Positions 16,001 through 24,899 of a stretch of DNA of 53,360 bases are shown here, in pieces. How positions within the stretch are numbered: the stretch's first letter is position 1; every line of letters starts with the position of its first letter. A model generated the notes under the pieces. The model ran no database searches and was not told the DNA's origin. It saw only the letters and a list, made by a program, of their open reading frames with translations. This DNA comes from Candidatus Krumholzibacteriota bacterium (GTDB taxonomy: Bacteria > Krumholzibacteriota > Krumholzibacteriia > Krumholzibacteriales > Krumholzibacteriaceae): the NCBI GenBank assembly GCA_016931295.1, contig JAFGEZ010000037.1, positions 1 through 53,360 on the forward strand, in the 5' to 3' direction. The position numbers were made by a program, and so were the translations under genes.

Positions 16001-17349
16001 ATGTCGGTGAGGGTCTGGAGCGCCGCGGCGCCGTTGCCGCCGACGATATCGCCGGTGAAGGAGCGGTCGCGCGGGATCACCTTGAGGGAGGTGCCCGAGA
16101 TCGTGTGGATCTGGTGGTTGTCGTAGCCCTGGCAGTGGACGTCGTCGTCGAGGATGACGGCCCAGACGCCGTGGGGCACCCAGTCGTCCGACGGATCGTC
16201 GTTGACGCCGGCGTTCGGGTAGAACGAGGGGTGGAGCCAGACCCGCTCGGGCACCCACGCCACGCGGGGCACGTAGCCGTAGCGGGTGTTCGTCATCTGC
16301 GCCTGGATCTCGACCGACCAGTCGTTCATCGCGTCCTGGACGAAGGGCATCATGTGCTGGCCGTAGGCGGAGGTGACCATCCCGGCCCAGCCGGCCGAGA
16401 CGCCGGCGGCGAGCCATGCGTTGAAATCCGTCGGGTCGCCGCTGCGGGCGTCCCACTCGGCCGAGGTCTGGAGCGTCGCGCTGAGGTGGAAGTTGCCCGG
16501 GATCGAGGTGGCCTCGTGGATCTGGAGCTGCTCGTCGAAGCCGCTCCCGTCGGGGTCGTCCCATCGCCCGTGGAAGACGTCGCTGTAGGCGAGCCCCTGG
16601 TTGCCGTGATGGACGAAGGCGCAGTGGGCGTTCCCGCTCGGCGCGAGCGTGTTGCCGAGGAGACGGTCGACGATCTCGCCGTCGACGATCGAGAAAACCT
16701 CGGCTCGCATCGGGACGGCGGCCCCCGCCGCGCGTTCGCCGTCGATCGATCGGACAGCGACCCCGTCGCCCGCGCCCGCGGCGAGCGCGAGGGCGCGCGT
16801 GCGACGAGTCCGTCCCTCGAAGAACTCCCCGCCCGTCGAGAGGAAGGCGCGCTCGAGGGAACGCCGGCTCTCGAGATCGCCCGCCGCCGCGTAGGCCGCG
16901 GCGCGCCGGCCGGGATCGGCGGCGAAGGCGTCGAGCACGACGGCCTCCTCCCAGGCGATCCCCGCCTCGCCCGCCAGCCCGGCGGGAAGCGCGGTTTGCC
17001 CGCCCTCGGCGTAGTCGAGAAGGAGGACGACGACGGGTTGGTCGCGGTTGAAGAGATCGACCCCCGAGGCCGGATCGGTCATGCGCACCATGGAGACGCG
17101 GAAGTCGACGCCGTCGGCGCCGCCGCCGAGGTAGAGGGCGAGAAGGTCGCCCCCCTCGCGCCCCGCCGGCACGTCGAGGCAGCCGTCGATGCCGGCGACC
17201 TGGCCGTGCTCCCAGGCGATCGGCGCGATCTCGCCCGCGCCGGCGAGGAGAAGATAGCGGCCGGGAACCGCATCCGGCTCCCCGGTCAGCGACGCCACGA
17301 GCACCGGCGCCGCGAAAACCAGTGCGGCGTACAGGATACCTCTCTTCAT
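13048..17349 (-). CDS. Large secreted GH57-like glycoside hydrolase with glucodextranase-type and FlgD-like domains, 1433 aa
   Basis: Extracellular enzyme, probably active on alpha-glucans (amylopullulanase type). A signal peptide (about 1-20) leads to an N-terminal beta domain. The GH57 barrel follows: HHGNQG near residue 248 replaces the usual HQP box, WVPERVW near 368 carries the presumed nucleophile Glu, and FAEDWEAC near 465 carries the presumed acid Asp. A beta region follows, then ITIDGYIDPAEWG near 1006, the start of a glucodextranase C-terminal-like domain. From about 1340, NYPNPFNPATTIRF ... RKMALLR is the FlgD-like sorting module. ATG 17349 has GGAGAGAG at proper distance and begins the signal peptide; an in-frame upstream extension lacks one. 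Middle gene of the operon starting with the CBM20-like protein. Barrel assignment is firm; substrate specificity is inferred. Confidence 0.78.
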   Translation of the reverse strand: MKRGILYAALVFAAPVLVASLTGEPDAVPGRYLLLAGAGEIAPIAWEHGQVAGIDGCLDVPAGREGGDLLALYLGGGADGVDFRVSMVRMTDPASGVDLFNRDQPVVVLLLDYAEGGQTALPAGLAGEAGIAWEEAVVLDAFAADPGRRAAAYAAAGDLESRRSLERAFLSTGGEFFEGRTRRTRALALAAGAGDGVAVRSIDGERAAGAAVPMRAEVFSIVDGEIVDRLLGNTLAPSGNAHCAFVHHGNQGLAYSDVFHGRWDDPDGSGFDEQLQIHEATSIPGNFHLSATLQTSAEWDARSGDPTDFNAWLAAGVSAGWAGMVTSAYGQHMMPFVQDAMNDWSVEIQAQMTNTRYGYVPRVAWVPERVWLHPSFYPNAGVNDDPSDDWVPHGVWAVILDDDVHCQGYDNHQIHTISGTSLKVIPRDRSFTGDIVGGNGAAALQTLTDIANSGVGDYRFVLFAEDWEACAEMGSWASATPNAKETYDWFIGKCAEESAWLHVWKVADAVSNPDFTGTTMNVTFGTYNEIGGTGGYGGGDNGWYTHWAGYVPYANGGDGSGYCDPGRGGNCKNFGTLWNDAYNALMAAPDNDISQAGWYCLMTNLHETGWHDGLGGDISGWQLNYSSHIKNTGMYAEAAHWANGEYAATTAAFLSDIDNDGYDEVIVHNDRLFAVFEAIGARATNVFAKGAGYGFSIVGVDNAYWSGTSADYNDVNHVGCFSDVGPNYQHDVYGIEIVDGAGPDVAVRFTHAGLVKTVTLAEGLPYLDVVYEVGGVTQYVKNGYSPGLVDLVWNAEMDRVWAGDASYMGQRNPNTGATAALVLGGGGAGHNLDFSARIMKGDEVYGSGVFEYLLWVGQTGAPDPDGEIAELRALATALADTIGPRATDALYYPGTDRLRIEFNQVTRYASFDPTGVSIDDDDDGLAELTLSALTAVVETTDGFVITLQLSAADAAALEALDTGALELMMAAGAASDLNGVGGAALTNADDVAVAYGAETSITIDGYIDPAEWGACELAVADSNDSEWTAANEIDGLYVSWDSLYLYVAIDGIVTENSWVLYIDTDPGGPGGETDLTAIDHWERGAVFTAAGFRADYYYGCYQHQGEYDSDSFFRVETATASTDLSDSVVTAFDAVHDRGDLGGSELAVPWNLLYGLGEGIVPENASISIVASICWDPEPDGVLGGDSAPSNASAALPVVDAAFTIVVDADGDGSPDPEDVEGPSIVSAHRDALSDSLVDVLFDEEVAEAGAEVASNYTVYQTNVPSNTVAVLSATLQPDGATVKLALASPVLYAHSVAVSHVKDVSCAGNEIEPGSWVYVRGPLTGSDDTPAAFAGALAQNYPNPFNPATTIRFEVPGRAGSGRAGAVPVTLAVYDVRGRLVRTLVADRRLPGRYEAAWDGRNEGGRRVSSGIYFYRLVAGEYVRTRKMALLR

Positions 17350-17408
17350 GCTCTCTCCGGGTTGTTGTGGTTGTCCGCCCCCGGGGCGGGGCGCCCCTTC
17401 ATGCAAAG

Positions 17409-17445
17409 GGGGGATACCCCCACGTGGCGCGCACAGGTATCCCCC
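17409..17445 (-). repeat. Inverted repeat between CBM20-like and GH57-like genes
   Basis: GGGGGATACC (17409-17418) and GGTATCCCCC (17436-17445) form a perfect 10-bp stem with a 17-nt loop that contains CACGTG. On the minus strand only CTTTGC follows. It could be a leaky terminator that lowers downstream expression, or an operator. Confidence 0.5.
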
Positions 17446-17466
17446 GAACAATTCGCGTACGATCGT

Positions 17467-18318
17467 CTACCGGTGGATCTGCTTGATCTCACCCCACGTG
17501 GACGACTCGGTGCCGATGCCGCAGAGCGGGCAATCGTCGCCGGCGTAGTTGTTCCAGTGGTCGACCCAGGGCACGATCCAGGACGACGCGGTGTCGTCGA
17601 TCGTCGTCGCCCGGTTGCCGACCCATTCCCAGTCCGCGCAGCCGTTCGCGCGATACTTGTACTGGATGGCGGGATTCGAGCCGGCCGGGAAGACGACGGC
17701 CGCCTCGTAGTAGCGCGCACTGTGCACCGGGCAGGGCCGCGCCATGAGAACGCCGCTCCCCCAGGCGCTCAGCGCGGTGGCGTCGCCGGTCACGCAGACG
17801 TCGCCGGGATCGGCGATGTACTCCGGGTCCCCCTCGGGCGGGAAGCAGAGCCGGAAGTAGACAGTGACGTCCTGCTGCAGGACCGCCGTGATGTTGAGCT
17901 TGAACGGCGGATCGTTGTCGTTCTGGTCCTTGGCGCCGGTGTAGACGGACGCGTCGGTCGAATCGTACCCCTCGCAATAGAACCAGATCTCGGTCTGTCC
18001 GACGAGCGCGGCCTGCGGGATCACCGCGGTGTACTCGTCGTTGCTGCCGACGTCGGTGTTGTAGACCATCTCGACAGGCGTGTACGGGCCGCCGTTCGGG
18101 CCGTAGTACAGCGTCGCGCCGATACCCGCGCCCTGGCCGGCCTGGTCGGTCACGGTCTCTTTCCAGATCTGGAAGTAGACGCCGATGTCGCCGCCGTCGG
18201 TCACGGTGGCGTCATTGACGGGCCAGATGCTGCCCGCCCAGCCGAACGTCGCGTTCGCGACCCCGGCGTACGACGCGAGAACAGCGAAAGCGAGAAGAAG
18301 CGTGCACAGTCTCTTCAT
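17467..18318 (-). CDS. Secreted CBM20-like starch-binding protein, 283 aa
   Basis: Signal peptide (about 1-23, ending GVANA), an N-terminal beta domain (about 24-135), then a C-terminal module that matches the starch-binding CBM20 pattern: VTVYFRLCF, a VCVTGDATALSAWG loop, IQYKYRANG, and WEWVGNR with the aromatic/Arg binding strand. No enzyme motif is seen. It would capture alpha-glucan outside the cytoplasm. ATG 18318 follows GAGGGGG at about 6 nt. It is the promoter-proximal gene of the operon with the GH57-like enzyme and the multi-module binding protein, so it may be the most abundant product. It lacks the FlgD-like sorting domain of those two, so it is probably periplasmic or exported differently. 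Confidence 0.72.
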   Translation of the reverse strand: MKRLCTLLLAFAVLASYAGVANATFGWAGSIWPVNDATVTDGGDIGVYFQIWKETVTDQAGQGAGIGATLYYGPNGGPYTPVEMVYNTDVGSNDEYTAVIPQAALVGQTEIWFYCEGYDSTDASVYTGAKDQNDNDPPFKLNITAVLQQDVTVYFRLCFPPEGDPEYIADPGDVCVTGDATALSAWGSGVLMARPCPVHSARYYEAAVVFPAGSNPAIQYKYRANGCADWEWVGNRATTIDDTASSWIVPWVDHWNNYAGDDCPLCGIGTESSTWGEIKQIHR

Positions 18319-18413
18319 CTCAACCCCCTCGCGGTAACGAAGTGAAAAGAGCAGAACGTCCGCGGATTCCAGGGTACAGCTACCCCATCCCGGACAGTTT
18401 CGAAGCATTTTGG

Positions 18414-18442
18414 ATTATATCACAGATCTGGCACGCGGTCAA
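18414..18442 (-). promoter_or_regulatory. Strong sigma70-type promoter of the glucan operon
   Basis: TTGACC (18442-18437), a 17-bp spacer, TATAAT (18419-18414): one mismatch to consensus in twelve positions. It predicts a start about 90 nt before the CBM20-like gene. Confidence 0.75.
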
Positions 18443-18559
18443 TCGATTAGACAGGGCGGACTGATCGAGAATCCGCTGGAATGAACGCGCTCAACTCGTT
18501 GTCGAAATTACAGCAACGGCCAGCTACGCAAGCGGCGGCGGCATCCTCGCCGCTTTCCG

Positions 18560-18588
18560 TTGTATAAGAACGTACGGGGCGCTATGAT
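18560..18588 (+). promoter_or_regulatory. Sigma70-type promoter for the serpin gene
   Basis: TTGTAT (18560-18565), 17 bp, TATGAT (18583-18588). The predicted start is about 50 nt upstream of the serpin ATG. The rest of the 18319-18644 intergenic stretch holds the divergent operon promoter and no gene. Confidence 0.5.
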
Positions 18589-18644
18589 CGTCTCGTTCCC
18601 GGTCCAGGGCCCCGGCGAAACCGCCGAAGCGAAGGAGAATCGAG

Positions 18645-19865
18645 ATGAGAAGACCACTGGTCACGTTCACGCTCTGTGTCGCCCTCGCCGCGGCCGTCGC
18701 GCCGGGCCACTCCTGCGCCGACGCGCCGGCGCCGGCGACCCCGCCGGCCAGACAAATCGACACCGGCCCGCTGAACAACTTCGCCTTCGACCTCTACGGC
18801 GAGCTCGCGCCGGGGGCGATCGACGAGAACGTCTTCGTCTCCCCGACGAGCGTGATGCTGGCCCTGCTCATGACGTACAACGGCGCCGCCGGCGCGACGG
18901 CCGATTCGATGGCGGCCGCCCTCCACGTCGACGGCCTGTCCGTCGACGACGCCAACATGATGGCCGCCGGGCTGATGCACAGCCTCCACGGCGCCGGCGA
19001 CGTCGACGTCGCCGTCGCGAACTCCCTCTGGCTCCTTCCCGGCTTCCCCTTCCGGAAAGACTTTATCGCCCGGGTCGGCGTTTCGTACGACGCGGAGGTC
19101 TTCAACGAACTCGACGCCGGCAGGATCAACAGCTGGGTCGATGAGCACACGAAGGGCCGCATCGACCGGATCGTCGACCAGCTCGGCCCCGACGACATCG
19201 CCGTCCTCGTCAACGCGATCTGGTTCAAGGGCACGTGGAAAGAGGAGTTCGACCCGGCGCTCACCGGGGAGATGCCCTTCCGGTCCTCCGCCTGCACCGC
19301 GGGCGCCGCGCCGCTGATGACCGCGAATCGGAACTTCTCCTACCTCGAGAACGACCTCTTCCAGGCCGTGCATCTTCCCTACGGCGACGGCACGACGGGG
19401 ATGTACGTCTTCCTCCCCCGCGAGGAAATCGGCCTCGTCGCCTTCCACGACTCCCTCTCCGCGGACCGCTGGAACGGGTGGATGGGCGCCTTCCGCTCCC
19501 GGAAGGGCACGTTGCGTCTCCCCCGATTCACCACCGAGTACGAGGCGGTTCTCAACGAGGCCCTGATCGGGCTCGGCATGGGCCTCGCCTTCCATCCCGT
19601 CAAGGCCGACTTCAGCCGGATGTGCTCGCTCGAGCGCGGCCCCGTCTCGATCAGCGAGGTCCGGCACAAGAGCTTCGTCGAGGTGAACGAGGAGGGCACC
19701 GAGGCGGCGGCGGCCACCTCGGTCCAGATGCGCCTCACCTCGGCCATGCCGATCGATCCACCCTTCGAGATGACCGTCGATCGTCCCTTCTTCTTCGCGA
19801 TCAGGGACAACATGACCGGCGCGATCCTCTTCATGGGCTCGATCGTCGATCCAAAACAGAACTAA
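18645..19865 (+). CDS. Exported serpin (serine protease inhibitor) with inhibitory hinge, 406 aa
   Basis: Serpins trap target proteases by inserting the cleaved reactive loop into their own beta sheet. The fold is recognisable from NNFAFDLYGEL, NVFVSPTSVMLALLMTYNGA, ILVNAIWFKGTW-like VLVNAIWFKGTW near 185-200, VEVNEEGTEAAAAT (hinge, G351 to T358) and DRPFFFAIRDNMTGAILFMG near the end. The hinge has the small residues (TEAAAAT) of inhibitory members. The loop from hinge to DRPF is about 5 residues longer than in alpha-1-antitrypsin, so P1 cannot be fixed; it lies around RLTSAM. The N-terminus has a signal peptide with Cys24 near the cleavage site, giving a soluble or possibly lipid-anchored exported protein. 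ATG 18645 follows GAAGGAGA. It is divergent from the glucan operon. Confidence 0.9.
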   Translation: MRRPLVTFTLCVALAAAVAPGHSCADAPAPATPPARQIDTGPLNNFAFDLYGELAPGAIDENVFVSPTSVMLALLMTYNGAAGATADSMAAALHVDGLSVDDANMMAAGLMHSLHGAGDVDVAVANSLWLLPGFPFRKDFIARVGVSYDAEVFNELDAGRINSWVDEHTKGRIDRIVDQLGPDDIAVLVNAIWFKGTWKEEFDPALTGEMPFRSSACTAGAAPLMTANRNFSYLENDLFQAVHLPYGDGTTGMYVFLPREEIGLVAFHDSLSADRWNGWMGAFRSRKGTLRLPRFTTEYEAVLNEALIGLGMGLAFHPVKADFSRMCSLERGPVSISEVRHKSFVEVNEEGTEAAAATSVQMRLTSAMPIDPPFEMTVDRPFFFAIRDNMTGAILFMGSIVDPKQN

Positions 19866-19893
19866 TTTGCATGCAGGTGATTACGGTCGTCGC

Positions 19894-22307
<2,414 letters not shown>

Positions 22308-22400
22308 GACGGAACCGCCTTCCGGGAACGGCGAGCCGGGCGTCCCGGAGCGCCGCGGATCGGGGGCGGACGGCGCCGCCCCCTTCCGCCGTTTTGCGGA

Positions 22401-23594
22401 TCAACCGGCGTATTTCTTCACGAACCGCTCGAACCGGTCGAGCGCCCCCGTGAGTTCCTCCTCGCTCGCGGCGAAGGAGAAACGGATCATGTCGTCACAC
22501 CCGAACGGCCCGCCGGGGATCACGAGCAGGCCGTCCTCGGCGAGGAGCTTCTCGCAGAACCCGGTGCTCGTCGAGACGCCGCAGGCGTCGTAGAGGGCCG
22601 AAACGTCGACGAAGAAGTAGAAGGCGCCGCCCGGGGCCGGGAAGGAGATCTTCGGGATCCGCAAGAGGCGCTCGCCGAACATCTTCATGCGCTTCTCGAA
22701 CGCGACGCGCATCATCTCGCGGTCGCCGGCGCCCTTCTCGAGCGCCTCGAGGGCGGTCCACTGGGAGATCGAGTTGGGGCAGCCGGTGGCGTGCGCCTGG
22801 TAGGCGGCCATCCGGTAGGCGACCGGCTCGTCGGCGAGGCCGAATCCGATCCGCCAGCCCGTCATCGCGTAGCTCTTCGAGACGCCCGTCACGACCACCG
22901 TCTGCGCCTTCAGCTCCGGCATCAGGGTCACCGGGGAGACGTGCTCGACGCCGTCGTAGACGAGGAACTCGTAGATCTCGTCGCTGATAACGGCGATACC
23001 GCTGTCCAGGAAGACCCGGCAGAGGGGCTCGAGCTCGGCGCGGCTGTAGACCGTTCCCGCGGGATTGTTCGGCGAGTTGAAGAGGATCGCTTTCGGCGAT
23101 CCGGCCGCGAGCTCCTTTTCGAGACGTTTTGCCGTGAGCTTGTAGCCGTTCTCCGCCGACAGCTCGACGATCCGCGGACGGGCGCCCACGAGCGACACCA
23201 TCTCGGGATAGGAAACCCAGTAGGGCGTGGTGATCAGCACCTCGTCGCCCGGATCCGTCACGGCGAAAAGGGCGTTGAAGATCGTGTGCTTGGCGCCGTT
23301 CGAGACGACCGTCTCCTTCCATCCGTAGGGCACGCCGAGGCGCTCGGAGTAGAACTCGGCGATCTTCCTGCGCAGCGGCTGGATCCCCGCGGCGGGGGTG
23401 TACCGCGTCTGCCCCGTCTCGATGGCCCGGTAGGCACCCTGCTTGATGACGTCGGGGGTGTCGAAATCGGGCTGGCCGGCCGCGAGGCCGATGATGTCCT
23501 CGCCCTGCTCCTTCAGCTGGTTGGCCTTGGTGTTCCAGCTCAGGGTGATCGAGGGCTCGACGGTACTCGCCCGTCGGCTGAGGATTCCGGACAC
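22401..23594 (-). CDS. Class I PLP aminotransferase (aspartate aminotransferase type), 397 aa
   Basis: Fold-type I aminotransferase, most like the aspartate aminotransferases of thermophiles and Bacillus (subgroup Ib). Visible signatures: IIGLAAGQPDFDTP near the N-terminus, SPNNPAG with the cofactor-contacting Asn, SDEIYE with Asp205 and Tyr208, and SKSYAMTGWRIGF with Lys240 forming the PLP Schiff base. Near the C-terminus MIRFSFA carries the carboxylate-binding Arg. GTG 23594 is chosen because GGAGGG lies 7 nt upstream and the resulting 397-residue length and start (SGILSRRASTVEPS) fit the family; upstream in-frame sequence is not conserved-looking. Probable housekeeping amino-acid metabolism. 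Confidence 0.88.
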   Translation of the reverse strand: MSGILSRRASTVEPSITLSWNTKANQLKEQGEDIIGLAAGQPDFDTPDVIKQGAYRAIETGQTRYTPAAGIQPLRRKIAEFYSERLGVPYGWKETVVSNGAKHTIFNALFAVTDPGDEVLITTPYWVSYPEMVSLVGARPRIVELSAENGYKLTAKRLEKELAAGSPKAILFNSPNNPAGTVYSRAELEPLCRVFLDSGIAVISDEIYEFLVYDGVEHVSPVTLMPELKAQTVVVTGVSKSYAMTGWRIGFGLADEPVAYRMAAYQAHATGCPNSISQWTALEALEKGAGDREMMRVAFEKRMKMFGERLLRIPKISFPAPGGAFYFFVDVSALYDACGVSTSTGFCEKLLAEDGLLVIPGGPFGCDDMIRFSFAASEEELTGALDRFERFVKKYAG

Positions 23595-23690
23595 GACGAT
23601 CCCTCCAGAATAAAGGTACGGGCGCGACCGTCCATCGGCCGGGCGCCGGAAACACCTTACATAACGAAAAAACCGGCGTTCCCGCAAGGG

Positions 23691-24179
23691 CTATCTGCGC
23701 GGGTGCCAGCGTTCGAGACGCTCGATGACGGCAGCGGGAACGAGGCAGCTGATGTCGCCGCCGAGCCGGTGGATTTCCTTGACGAGGGAGGAGTGCAGAT
23801 AGATGTACCGTTCGCTCGGCATCAGGTAGACGGTCTCGAACTCGGGGTCGAGCTTCCGGTTCATCAGGGTGATCATCAATTCGTACTCGAAGTCCGAGAC
23901 GGCCCGGAGCCCCCTGATGACGACGCTCACGTCGCGTTTGCGGAACTCGTCGACGAGGAGGCCGTCGAAGCTCACCACCTCCACCCGCTCGCGGCCCTCG
24001 AGAGCCGCGCGGGCGATCTCCACCCGCTGCTCGAGCGTCAGCAGCGGCGCCTTGTGGGCGCCGGCGGCGACGGCCACGATCACCCGGTCGAAAACGCGGA
24101 CGGCGCGGTCGACGAGGTCGATGTGCCCGTTGGTGATCGGGTCGAAGGTCCCCGGGTAGAGCGCCGTCTTCTCCTTCAA
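23691..24179 (-). CDS. coaD: Phosphopantetheine adenylyltransferase, 162 aa
   Basis: Catalyses the penultimate step of coenzyme A synthesis, adenylating 4'-phosphopantetheine. The N-terminus has ALYPGTFDPITNGH with the nucleotidyltransferase GH motif, then RGLRAVSDFEYE and HSSLVKEI, all typical of bacterial CoaD. The start appears to be TTG at 24179: AGGAGGCGGGGACAG precedes it, and it overlaps the rsmD stop (TTGA). Coupling to rsmD is a common arrangement in bacteria. Confidence 0.94.
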   Translation of the reverse strand: MKEKTALYPGTFDPITNGHIDLVDRAVRVFDRVIVAVAAGAHKAPLLTLEQRVEIARAALEGRERVEVVSFDGLLVDEFRKRDVSVVIRGLRAVSDFEYELMITLMNRKLDPEFETVYLMPSERYIYLHSSLVKEIHRLGGDISCLVPAAVIERLERWHPRR

Positions 24180-24766
24180 CTGTCCCCGCCTCCTTCCGGT
24201 TCCGCCGCAGCGCCGCCGCGGCAGTCGAAGATCGATACGGTCGTCTGCCCGAACTTCCTCGAGCGGCGGAGCTCGAGGCGGCCCTTCTTTGCGCAGGAGA
24301 CCGGCGAACCGCTCTCGACGACGAGGAGCCGGCAGATCGCGCGCCGGGCCGTCTCGACGACGCGGACGACCTCCTGCGCCACCGCGCTCGCGTAGGGAGG
24401 ATCGGCGAAGATGACGTCGAATTGCCCTGCGCCGCGCGAGGCGAGCCTGGAGAGGAACAGCCGGGCGTCCCCCGGAACCACGTCGGCGCGGTCGGCGCCG
24501 TAGCCGCAGCGCTCGAGGTTGGTCCTGAGGGCCCGGAGGATCGCGCGGTCCTGTTCAACGAAGACGGCGCGCGCCGCGCCGCGGCTCAGGGCCTCGATCC
24601 CGATCGCGCCGGAACCGGCGAAGAGATCGAGCACGCTCCTGCCCGCCACCTCGGCGCCCAGCTGATCGAAGATCGATCCCTTCACCAGCTGCGATGTCGG
24701 GCGGAACTGCGGTCCGCGCCCGCATCGGAGGGCCCGTCCCTTGCATTCTCCCGCGATCACCCGCAT
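24176..24766 (-). CDS. rsmD: 16S rRNA (guanine(966)-N2)-methyltransferase, 196 aa
   Basis: SAM-dependent methyltransferase of the small ribosomal subunit. Sequence begins MRVIAGECKGRALR, then RPTSQLVKGSIFDQL, the SAM-binding DLFAGSGAIGIEALSRGA and the catalytic-site FADPPY, in the family order and at normal length. ATG 24766 is preferred over an upstream GTG at 24793, because the family usually starts M(R)VIAG. It is first in the run leading to obg, and a promoter lies about 40 nt upstream. Confidence 0.92.
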   Translation of the reverse strand: MRVIAGECKGRALRCGRGPQFRPTSQLVKGSIFDQLGAEVAGRSVLDLFAGSGAIGIEALSRGAARAVFVEQDRAILRALRTNLERCGYGADRADVVPGDARLFLSRLASRGAGQFDVIFADPPYASAVAQEVVRVVETARRAICRLLVVESGSPVSCAKKGRLELRRSRKFGQTTVSIFDCRGGAAAEPEGGGDS

Positions 24767-24808
24767 CCCTGCATGCCCCTTTCGCCCCGGCACGGGGCCG
24801 GGGAGTTC

Positions 24809-24837
24809 AGGATACGAAACGTACGGGGCCCAAACAA
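24809..24837 (-). promoter_or_regulatory. Promoter-like sequence for the rsmD-coaD run
   Basis: TTGTTT (24837-24832), 17 bp, TATCCT (24814-24809). Its -35 box coincides with the distal T tract of the pilQ terminator immediately upstream. Confidence 0.45.
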
Positions 24838-24873
24838 GAGAAAACCCCCGGCGCGCAGGATTCGCGCCGGGGG
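24838..24873 (-). terminator. Rho-independent terminator after pilQ
   Basis: CCCCCGGCGCG (24845-24855) pairs with CGCGCCGGGGG (24863-24873), an 11-bp perfect stem with a 7-nt loop. On the minus strand it is followed by TTTTCTC. It ends the pilM-Q transcript. Confidence 0.88.
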
Positions 24874-24899
24874 TCGACGGTGAGTGGAGGGGGCACGTA

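Noticed and set aside
12598-18345. Open frame of over 1900 codons on the plus strand
   Set aside because: It is antisense to the CBM20-like and GH57-like genes. The predicted product has no domain and shows the same Val/Asp/Arg bias. It is a by-product of GC-biased third positions.
18421-18446. Sigma54 promoter on the plus strand before the serpin (TGGCACGCGGTCAAT)
   Set aside because: The -24-like TGGCAC is present, but no TTGC follows at the required spacing. The same bases are better explained as the spacer and -35 box of the divergent sigma70 promoter.
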